The notes below the pieces were generated by a model. The model was not told the DNA's origin. It saw only the letters and a program-made list of their open reading frames with translations, and did no database searches. From Rhizobium sp. 007 (GTDB lineage Bacteria > Pseudomonadota > Alphaproteobacteria > Rhizobiales > Rhizobiaceae), in the NCBI RefSeq assembly GCF_015353075.1, contig NZ_CP064188.1:186001-250000 (forward strand): 64,000 nt of DNA. Reading direction: 5' to 3'. A program made the translations under genes and the position numbers. Below, in pieces: positions 34,562-43,540 of this stretch; position 1 is the first letter of the stretch; each line of letters opens with the position of its first letter.

Positions 34562-35689
34562 CTATCGTCGATCCCGAGGAGCATAGATGCATGGCCGAGG
34601 AAGCAGCCGCGCGCTTGCGACGTGTTCTCCCAGAACCTTGGTCAAGACCGACGTCCTCAAAACAGCCGGGGCTCTGTGCAAGGCGCTGCCCCTCCGCTTC
34701 AACAGCCGTAGACGGACATTGCCCTTCCGCGTCAACGTGTGTGGCTTGCCGGGGGACAGGATGTAGCGAACATCAGAGGGGCCGGCCCACGCGTCGGCGA
34801 CGGCCGTGAGCGGAAGCGTCGTGACGGGAGCGTCAAACCCTGCCTTGTTCATTTCCGTCAGAAGCTCGCGGGCGCCGGCCGACAACTCCCGGATGGCGAC
34901 GCTGCCGATGCCGCTGCCCATCAATTCGAGCCCCGAACCGCGGAAAGCATCGCCACGGAGTGAAATCTCGTCGCCTGCAACCGTGCCGAGCTGGACGTAA
35001 CGCACCCTCGGCTCGCCCAGTCTGGAACCGCGATTCTTCGTCGCGGCCGCGATCACCCGGCTGGCAGGCTCGCCCCAGATAAAGTCGAGCACGACATCGA
35101 CGCCCCGGTCGAACTCGGCGCGCAGCGCCTCGTCGGCGACGTCGTCGAGAGCAATTCGCGCTTCGACTTCGAGCCGGTCCAGCCGCTCGCGACTGCGACC
35201 GACCGCGATAATCCTGCCGGCGCCGAAGTGCCGCGCCACCTGCACCGCCATGCCGCCGGCAGCGCCGGTCGCGCCGTTGACGAGCACGGTAGAGCCGGGC
35301 TGGATCGGCGCCCGGCGCGTCAGGGCAACCCATGAGGCCAGGCCGCCGGTCGCGACCGCCGCAGCGCGTACGTCGGAGATATCGTCAGGGATAGGAACGA
35401 TCATTTCGTTCGAGACCAGCGCCAGTTCGCCCATCGAGCCGAAGGGGCCCCTGGGAAAAAGGAAATATACCCGCCGGCCCTCCGGATCAGTGCCGACGCC
35501 ATCCACACCCGGCACGAAGCCAGCCTGCGCGCCGCTTGTATAATGTCTGCCTGACGCCAGCGCCTTGACGATGGGGCTTAGCGGCGCAACGTGAACCCGC
35601 ACAATCGTTTCCCCTTCACTCGCGACGGGTTCCCGGAAATCGCCATAGGTGGGCGGCTTGCCGAAATCCGTAACTACTGCAGCTTTCAT
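34562..35689 (-). CDS. Zinc-free quinone oxidoreductase-like (MDR) dehydrogenase with aberrant C-terminus
   Basis: A medium-chain dehydrogenase/reductase of 375 residues, quinone-reductase type. Residues 1-310 are family-like: MKAAVVTDFGKPPTYGDFRE, PGVDGVGTDPEGRRV, VLVNGATGAAGGMAVQVARH (nucleotide motif), AVGRSRERLDRL and VVLDFIWGEPASRVI. It lacks the structural-zinc cysteines. The family normally ends soon after VRYILSPGK-like sequence; here some 55 basic residues follow, ending PRPCIYAPRDRR, so the original stop was probably lost by rearrangement with the DNA at 34562-34740. GGAGAAAAGAG precedes ATG 35689. Divergent AraC gene at 35802 probably regulates it. Confidence 0.75.
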   Translation of the reverse strand: MKAAVVTDFGKPPTYGDFREPVASEGETIVRVHVAPLSPIVKALASGRHYTSGAQAGFVPGVDGVGTDPEGRRVYFLFPRGPFGSMGELALVSNEMIVPIPDDISDVRAAAVATGGLASWVALTRRAPIQPGSTVLVNGATGAAGGMAVQVARHFGAGRIIAVGRSRERLDRLEVEARIALDDVADEALRAEFDRGVDVVLDFIWGEPASRVIAAATKNRGSRLGEPRVRYVQLGTVAGDEISLRGDAFRGSGLELMGSGIGSVAIRELSAGARELLTEMNKAGFDAPVTTLPLTAVADAWAGPSDVRYILSPGKPHTLTRKGNVRLRLLKRRGSALHRAPAVLRTSVLTKVLGEHVASARLLPRPCIYAPRDRR

Positions 35690-35801
35690 CTCTTTTCTCC
35701 GTATGGACAACCGAACTGTCGATTTAGAGAGGAAGATAGCTGCGATCCGTGGTACGCTCTCTAGCTAAAAGTATCAATTTCTTCGCGAACGTGCCTTTTC
35801 C

Positions 35802-36752
35802 ATGGACCCGCTTTCCGAAATCCTCTCGCTGCTGAAGCCGCGCAGCTACATCACCGCCGGGTTCGACGCCGGCGGCGACTGGTCGCTGCGGCTCGACGAT
35901 CTCGCCGGACGGATCAAATGCTACGCCGTGATACGCGGCAGTTGTTGGCTGTCGCTCGAGGACGCCAGAGAGTCCGTCCAAATCGTCGCCGGCGACTGTT
36001 TCGTCCTGCCGAGCGGACGCCCAGTGCGGATATCGAGCGACCCGGCGCTGGCCCCGACGCTTGCAAGCGAGGCCCTTGCGCCGGACCGGGATGGAGAGAC
36101 TGTCACCTACAACGGCGGCGGAGACGTGTTTCTGGCCGGAAGCCGCTTCGAAGTTAGCGGTCGGCATGCCGACGTGCTGCTCCGGACGCTGCCGCCCGTC
36201 ATCCACCTCAAGGCTGCCGGGGACCAGGAGGCGCTTCGCTGGTCGATCGAGTTGATGATGCAGGAACTGCGGGAAGCTAGGCCGGGCGCATCTCTCGTGG
36301 CGCAGCACCTTGCGCATATAATGCTGGCGCAGACGCTCCGCCTTTATCTGTCGCAGCAATCCGGCGCTGAGATCGGCTGGTTCGCGGGCCTCGCCGACCC
36401 GCAGGTCGGCACCGCCATAGGAGCGATCCACGCTGATCCGGGACATGGTTGGACGCTTGAAGAACTTGCGGCACATGCAGGCATGTCACGAACCGTTTTC
36501 TCGCGACGTTTCCGAAAGAAGACGGGAGAGACGCCGGTCGCCTATCTCACGCGCTGGCGGATGATGCTGGCCGCCGAGCGACTTGTGAATAGCAGCGAAA
36601 CGCTGGCGCGTATCGCGCGCGCTGTCGGCTACGAATCCGAGAACGCATTCAACACAGCGTTTACGCGCGTTATGGGGTCGTCACCGCGGCGCTATTCCAA
36701 AGCCGCCGATGCGCGCTCCTTTGTCGAACATCTACCAAGCGGCGATCTCTGA
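35802..36752 (+). CDS. AraC-family transcriptional regulator (cupin type)
   Basis: A regulator of 316 residues. The N-terminal half is an AraC_binding/cupin domain (SLRLDDLAGRIKCYAVIRGS; VQIVAGDCFVLPSGRPVRIS) and the C-terminal half has two helix-turn-helix units: WTLEELAAHAGMSRTVFSRR then FRKKTGETPVAYLTRWRMML and SETLARIARAVGYESENAFN then TAFTRVMGSSPRRY. It is divergent from the oxidoreductase gene at 34562-35689, with 112 bases between, and is the likely activator of it. The pairing matches the frequent AraC/oxidoreductase divergons of this genus. Confidence 0.85.
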   Translation: MDPLSEILSLLKPRSYITAGFDAGGDWSLRLDDLAGRIKCYAVIRGSCWLSLEDARESVQIVAGDCFVLPSGRPVRISSDPALAPTLASEALAPDRDGETVTYNGGGDVFLAGSRFEVSGRHADVLLRTLPPVIHLKAAGDQEALRWSIELMMQELREARPGASLVAQHLAHIMLAQTLRLYLSQQSGAEIGWFAGLADPQVGTAIGAIHADPGHGWTLEELAAHAGMSRTVFSRRFRKKTGETPVAYLTRWRMMLAAERLVNSSETLARIARAVGYESENAFNTAFTRVMGSSPRRYSKAADARSFVEHLPSGDL

Positions 36753-36983
36753 CTTCCTCTAGGCGCATACTTTTTGCGCTATTAATGGACAAGCACCGCA
36801 GGAATGTTTCATATAAACAATGACCTAGGCTGCTTCTCGACAAAGCAAGTAACGATGGTTGCGAGCCCCTGCAACCAGTTTAGGCGAGCAACCCGTTACT
36901 GATCTGCGGTTCGATTCTCGTCAAGAGCTTCACCGGCTAGGCCTCTTTCGAGCCAACGTAGTCCAAGCTTGCCAAGCAGTCCG

Positions 36984-37583
36984 ATGAAAACAATTGAACT
37001 CGGGGACCGGGTTATTATTGGCTACGAGAGCAATATGCTACCGCCAGTCACCAAAGCTGACGAGATGAGCGAGAGATATGTCAGCGCCATACCCATCGAA
37101 AAAGACTTCTGGGTCTGCTGGACTTTGAAGCGCCTTTTCGGCCTGCAGGAAAAGGATGCGGCCACGCTTGTTTTCAAGGGTGGTACATCCCTTTCCGAGG
37201 CATTCGGCGCCATCCGCCGCTTTTCCGAGGATATCGACCTTTCGTTCGATCGAGCAGAGCTCGGCTATACTGGCGACCGCGATCCGGAAAAGGAAGGCAT
37301 CAGCAAAAAACAAGCGAACAAACTCATTGAAGCCCTGGTGGGTGATGTCGAGCGGCATATTGCCGAGAAGCTGCTTCCCGCGCTTCGGTCCGCCATCGTC
37401 GAGGGCCTAGATCACCCCGCGGGTGAAGCTGGAGCTCGGCGCGCGCGGGGTGGTCGATCGCCCACCGAGCAGAAGATCATTCATCCCTATGCGACGGCCG
37501 ATTTTCCGGACTTCTTCAAAGAAGAAGCGCGCAATCTCGATAATCAGCAAAACCGGAAGACACTGGCGGCCGTGGAGGCCTAG
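36984..37583 (+). CDS. AbiEii-type nucleotidyltransferase toxin, probably incomplete
   Basis: A frame of 199 residues with the AbiEii/AbiGii nucleotidyltransferase core: IEKDFWVCWTLKRLFGLQ, then LVFKGGTSLSEAFGAIRRFS with EDIDLSFDRAELG (the GTS and DxD-like motif). AbiEii proteins transfer nucleotides to RNA and serve as toxins in abortive-infection systems, normally partnered with an upstream AbiEi antitoxin. Here the N-terminal 35 residues differ from the family and the C-terminal half is cut at 37583. No antitoxin gene is found in 36753-36983. I take it as a decaying or truncated gene. The start at 36984 is uncertain; no good ribosome site. Confidence 0.6.
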   Translation: MKTIELGDRVIIGYESNMLPPVTKADEMSERYVSAIPIEKDFWVCWTLKRLFGLQEKDAATLVFKGGTSLSEAFGAIRRFSEDIDLSFDRAELGYTGDRDPEKEGISKKQANKLIEALVGDVERHIAEKLLPALRSAIVEGLDHPAGEAGARRARGGRSPTEQKIIHPYATADFPDFFKEEARNLDNQQNRKTLAAVEA

Positions 37584-37987
37584 TCGATTTTTCGCATTTC
37601 ATCATCGACCTGCCAGGACTTGGGCGGCCGTCGAAAGCCGGTCATGTCCAATTTCGCACCAAATGTTTAACCTATCGTCTGGGAGAGGTCGAAGGTTCAT
37701 ATCCTTTCAAGAGCACAGACGGCAAATAAGGGCGGGAAAGGCTACTCGTTGCGGTCTCGACGAATGACTGGAAAGGGGCCGAGAGCAGTAGGTCCGCTTG
37801 TGGCGCAGGGAAGAACGATAGCGGACTTAAATCTCCAGGATCCGATGTTCTGAGTTGACCCAGGACAGACCTTTGGCGGTCGCTCGGTGGTCGACTGCTT
37901 CGCGCACCTCTGCGGACATTCGAAACCATGATGTTTGATTAGTTTGAGATGCAATGCGTTCCAGGGTCGGCACTGCCAAGCGGCAAA
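37584..37987. other. Intergenic stretch with no gene recognised
   Basis: The strip holds short frames on both strands and possible leftovers of the AbiEii-type gene, but nothing with a family match. It also lies downstream of the minus-strand cyclase gene, where I see no clear terminator hairpin. Confidence 0.4.
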
Positions 37988-39058
37988 TCAAGCCGGGAGC
38001 CGCCACATTCGCACACGACCTGTACCACGCAATTCCGTTTCCTCGAGTAGGTCGCAAGCAAATTTTGGTCCAAGCAGTTGGTGAGTTGCATCCGAAATAC
38101 GGATCTCATCGGGCTCCGCGGACGTTTGAATGCGTGAGGCGAGATTAACGGTCTCGCCCCACAGGTCATAGGCGAACCGCCTTTTGCCTATGACGCCAGC
38201 GACGATTGGTCCCGAGTGAATTCCAATTCTGAGTCTCAGCGGTTCTCCTGCGAAGCGTTCGCGCTTAACCGCCTTCCGCAGTTCAAGTGCATAGTGCGCG
38301 AGGGCTTCTGCATGATCGGATCGCGCGGTGGGCAGGCCAGCGACCACCATCACACAATCGCCGATTGTCTTGATCTTTTCGCAGCCGTATCGTTCCGAGA
38401 GCCGATCCGCCGCCTTGAAGAAGTAATTTAAGATAGCGAGCGTCGTCACGGCTCCGACGCTCCGCGTTCTTTCCGTAAAACCGACGATGTCGGCAAAAAG
38501 CACACTCACCTCTGCGTGGTTGTCTGCAATTTTTTTGTGCGCTTTTAACCGCTCCGCGATCGACGCCGGAAGAATGTTGAGGAGTAGGGATTCGGCGCGC
38601 TGGTATTCACGCGACAATCCCTCCTGGCTCTTCCTCAACGCCTCGTTCGTCGATTGTAATTTCTCGTTGAGTTGACGCTCCCTCTCTTGCAGGAGCGTCA
38701 TTTCATAGGCCTTCTGTTGAAGCCGCTGCTTGTTGTCGCGTTCGGCAGTGGCGTCAAGAAAGAGCAGCCACACGCAGGCATTGCCGGCAAAAAGATGAAG
38801 GTCCGCGACACGCCCGCTGGGCAGTTCGACCATGGCCATATGATATGGAAGCTCCGGGCAAGGCAGCAAACCTTCCATAAATTCAAGCTGATCGGCAACA
38901 GGCTTGCCAATGCGAAGCGATGAGAGCCCGTAATGTTTAACGTTACCGCCCTTCGCAGCTATGCAAAGCTGGGCGTCAATTTTCAGATATGCGACAGAGT
39001 GCTCATTGTAGAAGAAATCGTAAATCCAGCTTCCGACTTCTCTTGGCAATCTATGCAT
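37988..39058 (-). CDS. PAS-like sensor/class III nucleotidyl cyclase
   Basis: A cytosolic protein of 356 residues. Residues 1-105 resemble a PAS sensor, ending LHLFAGNACVWLLFLDATAE; 106-160 are a coiled coil rich in Q/E/R; 175-345 are the class III cyclase domain with D190 (LFADIVGFTE), D234 (KTIGDCVMVVAG), K230, and IGIHSGPIVAGVIGKRRFAY with the Asn-Arg pair of VNLASR. All catalytic residues are present; product cAMP or cGMP. ATG 39058 is three bases after the GTPase stop, so it is translated from the same messenger as the GTPase and OmpA genes. The arrangement suggests the cyclase is an effector of the GTPase. Confidence 0.85.
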   Translation of the reverse strand: MHRLPREVGSWIYDFFYNEHSVAYLKIDAQLCIAAKGGNVKHYGLSSLRIGKPVADQLEFMEGLLPCPELPYHMAMVELPSGRVADLHLFAGNACVWLLFLDATAERDNKQRLQQKAYEMTLLQERERQLNEKLQSTNEALRKSQEGLSREYQRAESLLLNILPASIAERLKAHKKIADNHAEVSVLFADIVGFTERTRSVGAVTTLAILNYFFKAADRLSERYGCEKIKTIGDCVMVVAGLPTARSDHAEALAHYALELRKAVKRERFAGEPLRLRIGIHSGPIVAGVIGKRRFAYDLWGETVNLASRIQTSAEPDEIRISDATHQLLGPKFACDLLEETELRGTGRVRMWRLPA

Positions 39059-39061
39059 GGT

Positions 39062-39553
39062 CTATTTGGTGACCATCGAAGCAAGCTGACGAAACGCATC
39101 ATCAACATGTTCACCCGAAAGCGCACTTGTTCGATAGATTTGCCATCCAAGTTGCCTGAGTTCGTTAATCTCACTATCCGATATTGCCCACCGATCGGCC
39201 AGGTCGGATTTGTTGAACAGCAATACAAACGGCATAGCGCCGAATTCGGCCTCGGCCCGCTCGCGCAGAGTGAGCGCCACGGCAAGAGTAGCGGCGCGGG
39301 TTCCATCGACGACAAGCACGAGCCCGGTCGCACCCCGCACATTGCTGACGCGGAATGAGCCGATATCGTCTTCGCCGGCCAAATCCCACAAAATTAGATC
39401 CACGGTTTTGTCCGGGAGTGCGACACTCTTCTTGTCGATTTTCACTCCCACCGTGGTCAAGTAGGTATCTGAAAAGATGCTTTGCACAAACCTGCGAACC
39501 AGACTCGTCTTTCCGACAGCGAACCCACCCAACATGCAGATCTTTTTTTGCAA
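39062..39553 (-). CDS. Rab/Ras-like small GTPase
   Basis: A single-domain GTPase of 163 residues. G1 is GGFAVGKTS (9-17), the switch I region has YLTTVGVKI with the threonine at about 34, G3 is WDLAGED (56-62; the usual catalytic Gln is Glu), G4 NKSD (114-117) and G5 TSA. It resembles the bacterial Rab-like or MglA-related GTPases that work with longin/roadblock-type regulators. It has no lipid-modification motif. The gene lies 16 bases after the OmpA-family gene and 3 bases before the cyclase gene, so it is central in this operon. Role inferred: a switch that couples the membrane protein to the cyclase. Confidence 0.85.
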   Translation of the reverse strand: MQKKICMLGGFAVGKTSLVRRFVQSIFSDTYLTTVGVKIDKKSVALPDKTVDLILWDLAGEDDIGSFRVSNVRGATGLVLVVDGTRAATLAVALTLRERAEAEFGAMPFVLLFNKSDLADRWAISDSEINELRQLGWQIYRTSALSGEHVDDAFRQLASMVTK

Positions 39554-39568
39554 TATCCTAGCTCCGCA

Positions 39569-42500
39569 CTACTCTAGGCTTACCGTAATCGAAACCCGGC
39601 GATTGGTGGAGCTCCCAGTTCGACTATTTTCAGGCACCACCGGCTCAAAGGTGCCAGCGCCCCGAACCAGCAGCAGTTCCGGAGCGACGCCGCGCTTGTT
39701 GAGAAGCGCACGAACTGTCTCGGCGCGGGCGGCGCTGATCGACACGTTGGCCGTCTCACGGCCCGTGGCGTCCGCATGGCCGGTCAACATGAACCGCGAT
39801 GTTACGCCTGACTTGCGGGCATTTTGGGCGAATTCCTTTATTTGATCCGCCAACCTGTCGAGGACCGGCATCTGCTCTGGTCCCGGCACAGCTTTGCCGG
39901 AATAGAAGAAAATATCGGTCGCCTGGATGGCCTCTCTCAAATAATTAAGTTCTGCAAGGTTCAGCTCACGCAGCTGCGAGACATCCAGAACCACTCCGTC
40001 CGCCGAAAGTTGTTCTGCGGCTGCCCGCGCCCGGTTGATCCAGTTGGCAGGAGCCTCACCCTCGGCAACGATGCGATCCTTGACGATCGAAAGTCGTACT
40101 GTATCCGGCGGAGCCAGCGACGCCGTCAGCCGCTTCAACACGAACTCCGGCTCAAGGCTCTGATAGAATTGCCACTGCGAATGAACGCGGGCGGGATCGA
40201 CATGCGTTCCAGACAACAGCGACTGCGGGTCGGCGCCAAGCGGGTCTCTCAGGCCGGAAATGTAGAATTGGCCATCGCGCACCTTTTGTTCCGCAACGAT
40301 GATGCCCGGTTGGGCCTCAAGTCGCGACACATAGGCCTGCCAGTGCTCCGCCGCGCGTGCTTCGGGGCTCACATCACGAACCTTGGAGATGTCGAATTCC
40401 GGTCCGCCTGCCGAAAGCTGTCGGGCCGCTGCGCGCGCCCGATCTATCCAGGTGTCGGCAGCCTCACCCTCGGCAACGATGCGATCCTTGACGATCGAAA
40501 GTCGTACTGTATCCGGCGGAGCCAGCGACGCCGTCAGCCGCTTCAACACGAACTCCGGCTCAAGGCTCTGATAGAATTGCCATTGCGAATGAACGCGGGC
40601 GGGATCGACATGCGTTCCAGACAACAGCGACTGCGGGTCGGCGCCAAGCGGGTCTCTCAGGCCGGAAATGTAGAATTGGCCATCGCGCACCTTTTGTTCC
40701 GCAACGATGATGCCCGGTTGGGCCTCAAGTCGCGACACATAGGCCTGCCAGTGCTCCGCCGCGCGTGCTTCGGGGCTCACATCACGAACCTTGGAGATGT
40801 CGAATTCCGGTCCGCCTGCCGAAAGCTGTCGGGCCGCTGCGCGCGCCCGATCTATCCAGGTGTCGGCAGCCTCACCCTCGGCAACGATGCGACCCTGGAC
40901 GATCGAAAGTCGTACTGTATCCGGCGGAGCCAGCGACGCCGTCAGCCGCTTCAACACGAACTCCGGCTCAAGGCTCTGATAGAATTGCCATTGCGAATGA
41001 ACGCGGGCGGGATCGACATGCGTTCCAGACAACAGCGACTGCGGGTCGGCGCCAAGCGGGTCTCTCAGGCCGGAAATGTAGAATTGGCCATCGCGCACCT
41101 TTTGTTCCGCAACGATGATGCCCGGTTGGGCCTCAAGTCGCGACACATAGGCCTGCCAGTGCTCCGCCGCGCGTGCTTCGGGGCTCACATCACGAACCTT
41201 GGAGATGTCGAATTCCGGTCCGCCTGCCGAAAGCTGTCGGGCCGCTGCGCGCGCCCGATCTATCCAGGTGTCGGCAGCCTCACCCTCGGCAACGATGCGA
41301 TCCTTGACGATCGAAAGTCGTACTGTATCCGGCGGAGCCAGCGACGCCGTCAGCCGCTTCAACACGAACTCCGGCTCAAGGCTCTGATAGAATTGCCACT
41401 GCGAATGAACGCGGGCGGGATCGACATGCGTTCCAGACAACAGCGACTGCGGGTCGGCGCCAAGCGGGTCTCTCAGGCCGGAAATGTAGAATTGGCCATC
41501 GCGCACCTTTTGTTCCGCAACGATGATGCCCGGTTGGGCCTCCAGTCGCGACACATAGGCCTGCCAGCGCTGCCCGGATTGCCAGGAAAGAAAGAACCAA
41601 CCGCCTGCCGGAATCAAAACCAGCAGGACTGCAGCCGCCACCAGCCACGGAAATCCCTGGTTTGAGTCCTCCTGCTTCAGTTCAACGCAGGTCTGCAACT
41701 GCGTCTCTATGCCGGCTAACTGAGAACCGTCGCCGTCAAACTGCTCTAAAGCCTGTGAGTATTCATCATGGATGCGAAGCAACACATCGCGAACTATTTC
41801 ATGTAATTCCTCTGGCGGATTTCCCCGGATCACCGCAACCAAGGTCGCAAACGGTCCAACTTCTGACCAGAGACGAAGCTCCCCAAAGCGGATAGTGTCC
41901 AGGCCGCTCTGTTCTTTCTCGTTAAATGAGTCTTTAACAAAGTCTTGAATTGCACTGAGCATCGAAGAAATGAGTTGAGGATCCTCGCTCGTTGCATTAT
42001 CGGCAGTTACATGCGCGATCAAAAGCCCGGAATTTCGGTTAATGAGAAAGACATGTTCTACACGATAGACAAGAGAATGCTTCAGAACAACTTCCGAGAA
42101 GCTGGCACCAGTTCTCCAAGATTCAAATCTCCACTTGAGCCCATGCCAGGTAAATATATGTCTTAAAGTTTCATTCAGCGACTGAAAGGTCTGGTCGATC
42201 TTTTCCCCGATCGACTTGCGAATTGCCGGCAGAAACACCGGGTATAATATATCCGTCAGCGTGCGCGGGCTCTTCTGGATCGACCGTTGCACAGCCCTCT
42301 CGACGGCTGGCGCAAGGGCCTCGCCGAGCTGCGCATGAGGCGCCCGTGCGGCTGCACTGGGAAGAACGCCGCCCACTGCTTCCGCAAGCTGCTCCGGTTC
42401 GCCCAGCAGATGCGTAACTCGTGAAAGCTCCGAAATTTCGCGGCCGACCAGCAACTGGCGCAGCGTTTCCATGCGACGATCGGCGGTTGGAACTCCGTCG

Positions 42501-42634
42501 AAACGCGCATGATGGTCCGGATCAATGTTCCGAGCAATTTCGACCAAAAGAATAGCCAGAGCCGCGCGATCAATCTCGGTATCGTTCGAGGCGGCTTTTT
42601 GAGGAAGCCTGATTGGGTCGACGGTTGACGTCAA
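39569..42634 (-). CDS. Membrane-anchored OmpA-family protein with tandem repeats
   Basis: A protein of 1021 residues. Residues 1-320 are cytosolic: a helical part, then a longin/roadblock-like region (VEHVFLINRNSGLLIAHVTA; LISSMLSAIQDFVKDSFNEK; EVGPFATLVAVIRGNPPEEL; RIHDEYSQALEQFDGD). A membrane helix lies at about 326-346 (FPWLVAAAVLLVLIPAGGWF). The periplasmic part consists of nearly identical 136-residue units beginning HWQAYVSRLEAQPGIIVAEQ (BON-like), encoded by the 408-bp repeat, and ends in a peptidoglycan-binding OmpA domain (RFMLTGHADATGRETANVSI; SAARAETVRALLNKRGV; STNRRVSITVSLE). The layout suggests a cell-envelope anchor spanning the inner membrane. Confidence 0.85.
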   Translation of the reverse strand: MTSTVDPIRLPQKAASNDTEIDRAALAILLVEIARNIDPDHHARFDGVPTADRRMETLRQLLVGREISELSRVTHLLGEPEQLAEAVGGVLPSAAARAPHAQLGEALAPAVERAVQRSIQKSPRTLTDILYPVFLPAIRKSIGEKIDQTFQSLNETLRHIFTWHGLKWRFESWRTGASFSEVVLKHSLVYRVEHVFLINRNSGLLIAHVTADNATSEDPQLISSMLSAIQDFVKDSFNEKEQSGLDTIRFGELRLWSEVGPFATLVAVIRGNPPEELHEIVRDVLLRIHDEYSQALEQFDGDGSQLAGIETQLQTCVELKQEDSNQGFPWLVAAAVLLVLIPAGGWFFLSWQSGQRWQAYVSRLEAQPGIIVAEQKVRDGQFYISGLRDPLGADPQSLLSGTHVDPARVHSQWQFYQSLEPEFVLKRLTASLAPPDTVRLSIVKDRIVAEGEAADTWIDRARAAARQLSAGGPEFDISKVRDVSPEARAAEHWQAYVSRLEAQPGIIVAEQKVRDGQFYISGLRDPLGADPQSLLSGTHVDPARVHSQWQFYQSLEPEFVLKRLTASLAPPDTVRLSIVQGRIVAEGEAADTWIDRARAAARQLSAGGPEFDISKVRDVSPEARAAEHWQAYVSRLEAQPGIIVAEQKVRDGQFYISGLRDPLGADPQSLLSGTHVDPARVHSQWQFYQSLEPEFVLKRLTASLAPPDTVRLSIVKDRIVAEGEAADTWIDRARAAARQLSAGGPEFDISKVRDVSPEARAAEHWQAYVSRLEAQPGIIVAEQKVRDGQFYISGLRDPLGADPQSLLSGTHVDPARVHSQWQFYQSLEPEFVLKRLTASLAPPDTVRLSIVKDRIVAEGEAPANWINRARAAAEQLSADGVVLDVSQLRELNLAELNYLREAIQATDIFFYSGKAVPGPEQMPVLDRLADQIKEFAQNARKSGVTSRFMLTGHADATGRETANVSISAARAETVRALLNKRGVAPELLLVRGAGTFEPVVPENSRTGSSTNRRVSITVSLE
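40053..41575. repeat. 408-bp near-identical tandem repeat, about 3.7 copies
   Basis: Copies begin at 40053, 40461, 40869 and 41277 (period 408 bases, 136 codons); the fourth is partial. They differ at only a few bases, for example GATCCTTGACG against GACCCTGGACG, and CCACTGCG against CCATTGCG. The unit is inside the OmpA-family gene and keeps the frame. Confidence 0.9.
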
Positions 42635-42641
42635 GTTCCGA

Positions 42642-43307
42642 TCAACTCACTTTCCAGCCACGTTCCGAGTTGCTCTTGCTACCGCCGGAATCCTGATTTA
42701 TGCATTTTGCAACCTCGACAAACAGGCCAGCCAAAAGATTTCTGTCGGTCTTGACGTTGCTGAGATCGGAAAACATTTTCTCCATTAGCATCTGAATGCT
42801 TTCATTCTTTTGCTTGATTTCCTCACGCAGCAAATGATCGCTTCGATTTATCCGGTCCGCAACGTCGCGCTCAAGCTCGCTCAATTGATCCGACAACGCG
42901 CGCACCTGCTTTTCAAGTGCCTGATTTTGCTCGCGAAGATTCCGGTCAATCTCCTTGTCGGCCTCGGCTCGTGCATCTTTTTCGCTCCGCAATTGCGCCG
43001 CGAGCGATTCGACCTGCTTCTTTGCATTTGACTCGTACGTTTCAAGATTGCGCTTGGCCTCGGATTCGACATCCTTAAAGCGCTGCAAGAACCGGTCTTC
43101 TAGCTTGGAAAAACGGCGGTCATAGTCCTGCATCTGGTTGCCGAACAGCAGATCGCGTATCTTGTCGACACCTACAGCGTCACCGGAGATCCCGCCCTCG
43201 CGGGCCTGGGCCGCCATGAAGTTCAGCCCGTTTCCCTCTGCATTACCTATCAGATTTTCGTCCGCCTTATTCGCAGAAGAAGCGGTACTCGAAGGTTCCT
43301 TTGCCAT
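42642..43307 (-). CDS. Coiled-coil protein of the GTPase/OmpA operon
   Basis: A protein of 221 residues. After a low-complexity start, residues 75-185 form a long coiled coil with heptads rich in L, E, K, Q and R (MQDYDRRFSKLEDRFLQRFK; EKQVRALSDQLSELERDVAD), and the C-terminal 40 residues are a short helical part with NLLAGLFVEVAKCINQDSGG. The family is not recognised. ATG 43307 has GGGGGG eight bases ahead; the frame also opens further upstream. It is the first gene of the operon; the next gene begins 7 bases past its stop, so it likely serves as a scaffold or regulator of the OmpA/GTPase/cyclase proteins. Confidence 0.7.
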   Translation of the reverse strand: MAKEPSSTASSANKADENLIGNAEGNGLNFMAAQAREGGISGDAVGVDKIRDLLFGNQMQDYDRRFSKLEDRFLQRFKDVESEAKRNLETYESNAKKQVESLAAQLRSEKDARAEADKEIDRNLREQNQALEKQVRALSDQLSELERDVADRINRSDHLLREEIKQKNESIQMLMEKMFSDLSNVKTDRNLLAGLFVEVAKCINQDSGGSKSNSERGWKVS

Positions 43308-43540
43308 CCTTATGCCCCCCATTTGAACACCTGCCACAGTGCAACCCCGTTAACAGGGAATAATGTCAGCAAAATAGCCGGCCCACAAGCCGGAATCTTC
43401 TTGACTCAAGCCGATTCGTGACGCAGCCGAGCGCTACGTCACTGACGTAGCAATGGAAGTTTGGGGCGATGCCATCTTAAAAGCGGGCGGCCGCGACTGG
43501 TCGGGGATCAAAGGCGGCAAGCGCGCACGGTCGTCGAGCA

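Noticed and set aside
40053..41575. Tandem array considered as CRISPR or satellite DNA
   Set aside because: The units are 408 bases, contiguous, without spacers and in frame with a coding gene.
39824..41665. A 613-residue open frame on the plus strand through the repeat array
   Set aside because: It is antisense to the OmpA-family gene and stays open only because the 408-bp unit has no stop in that frame. No family match.
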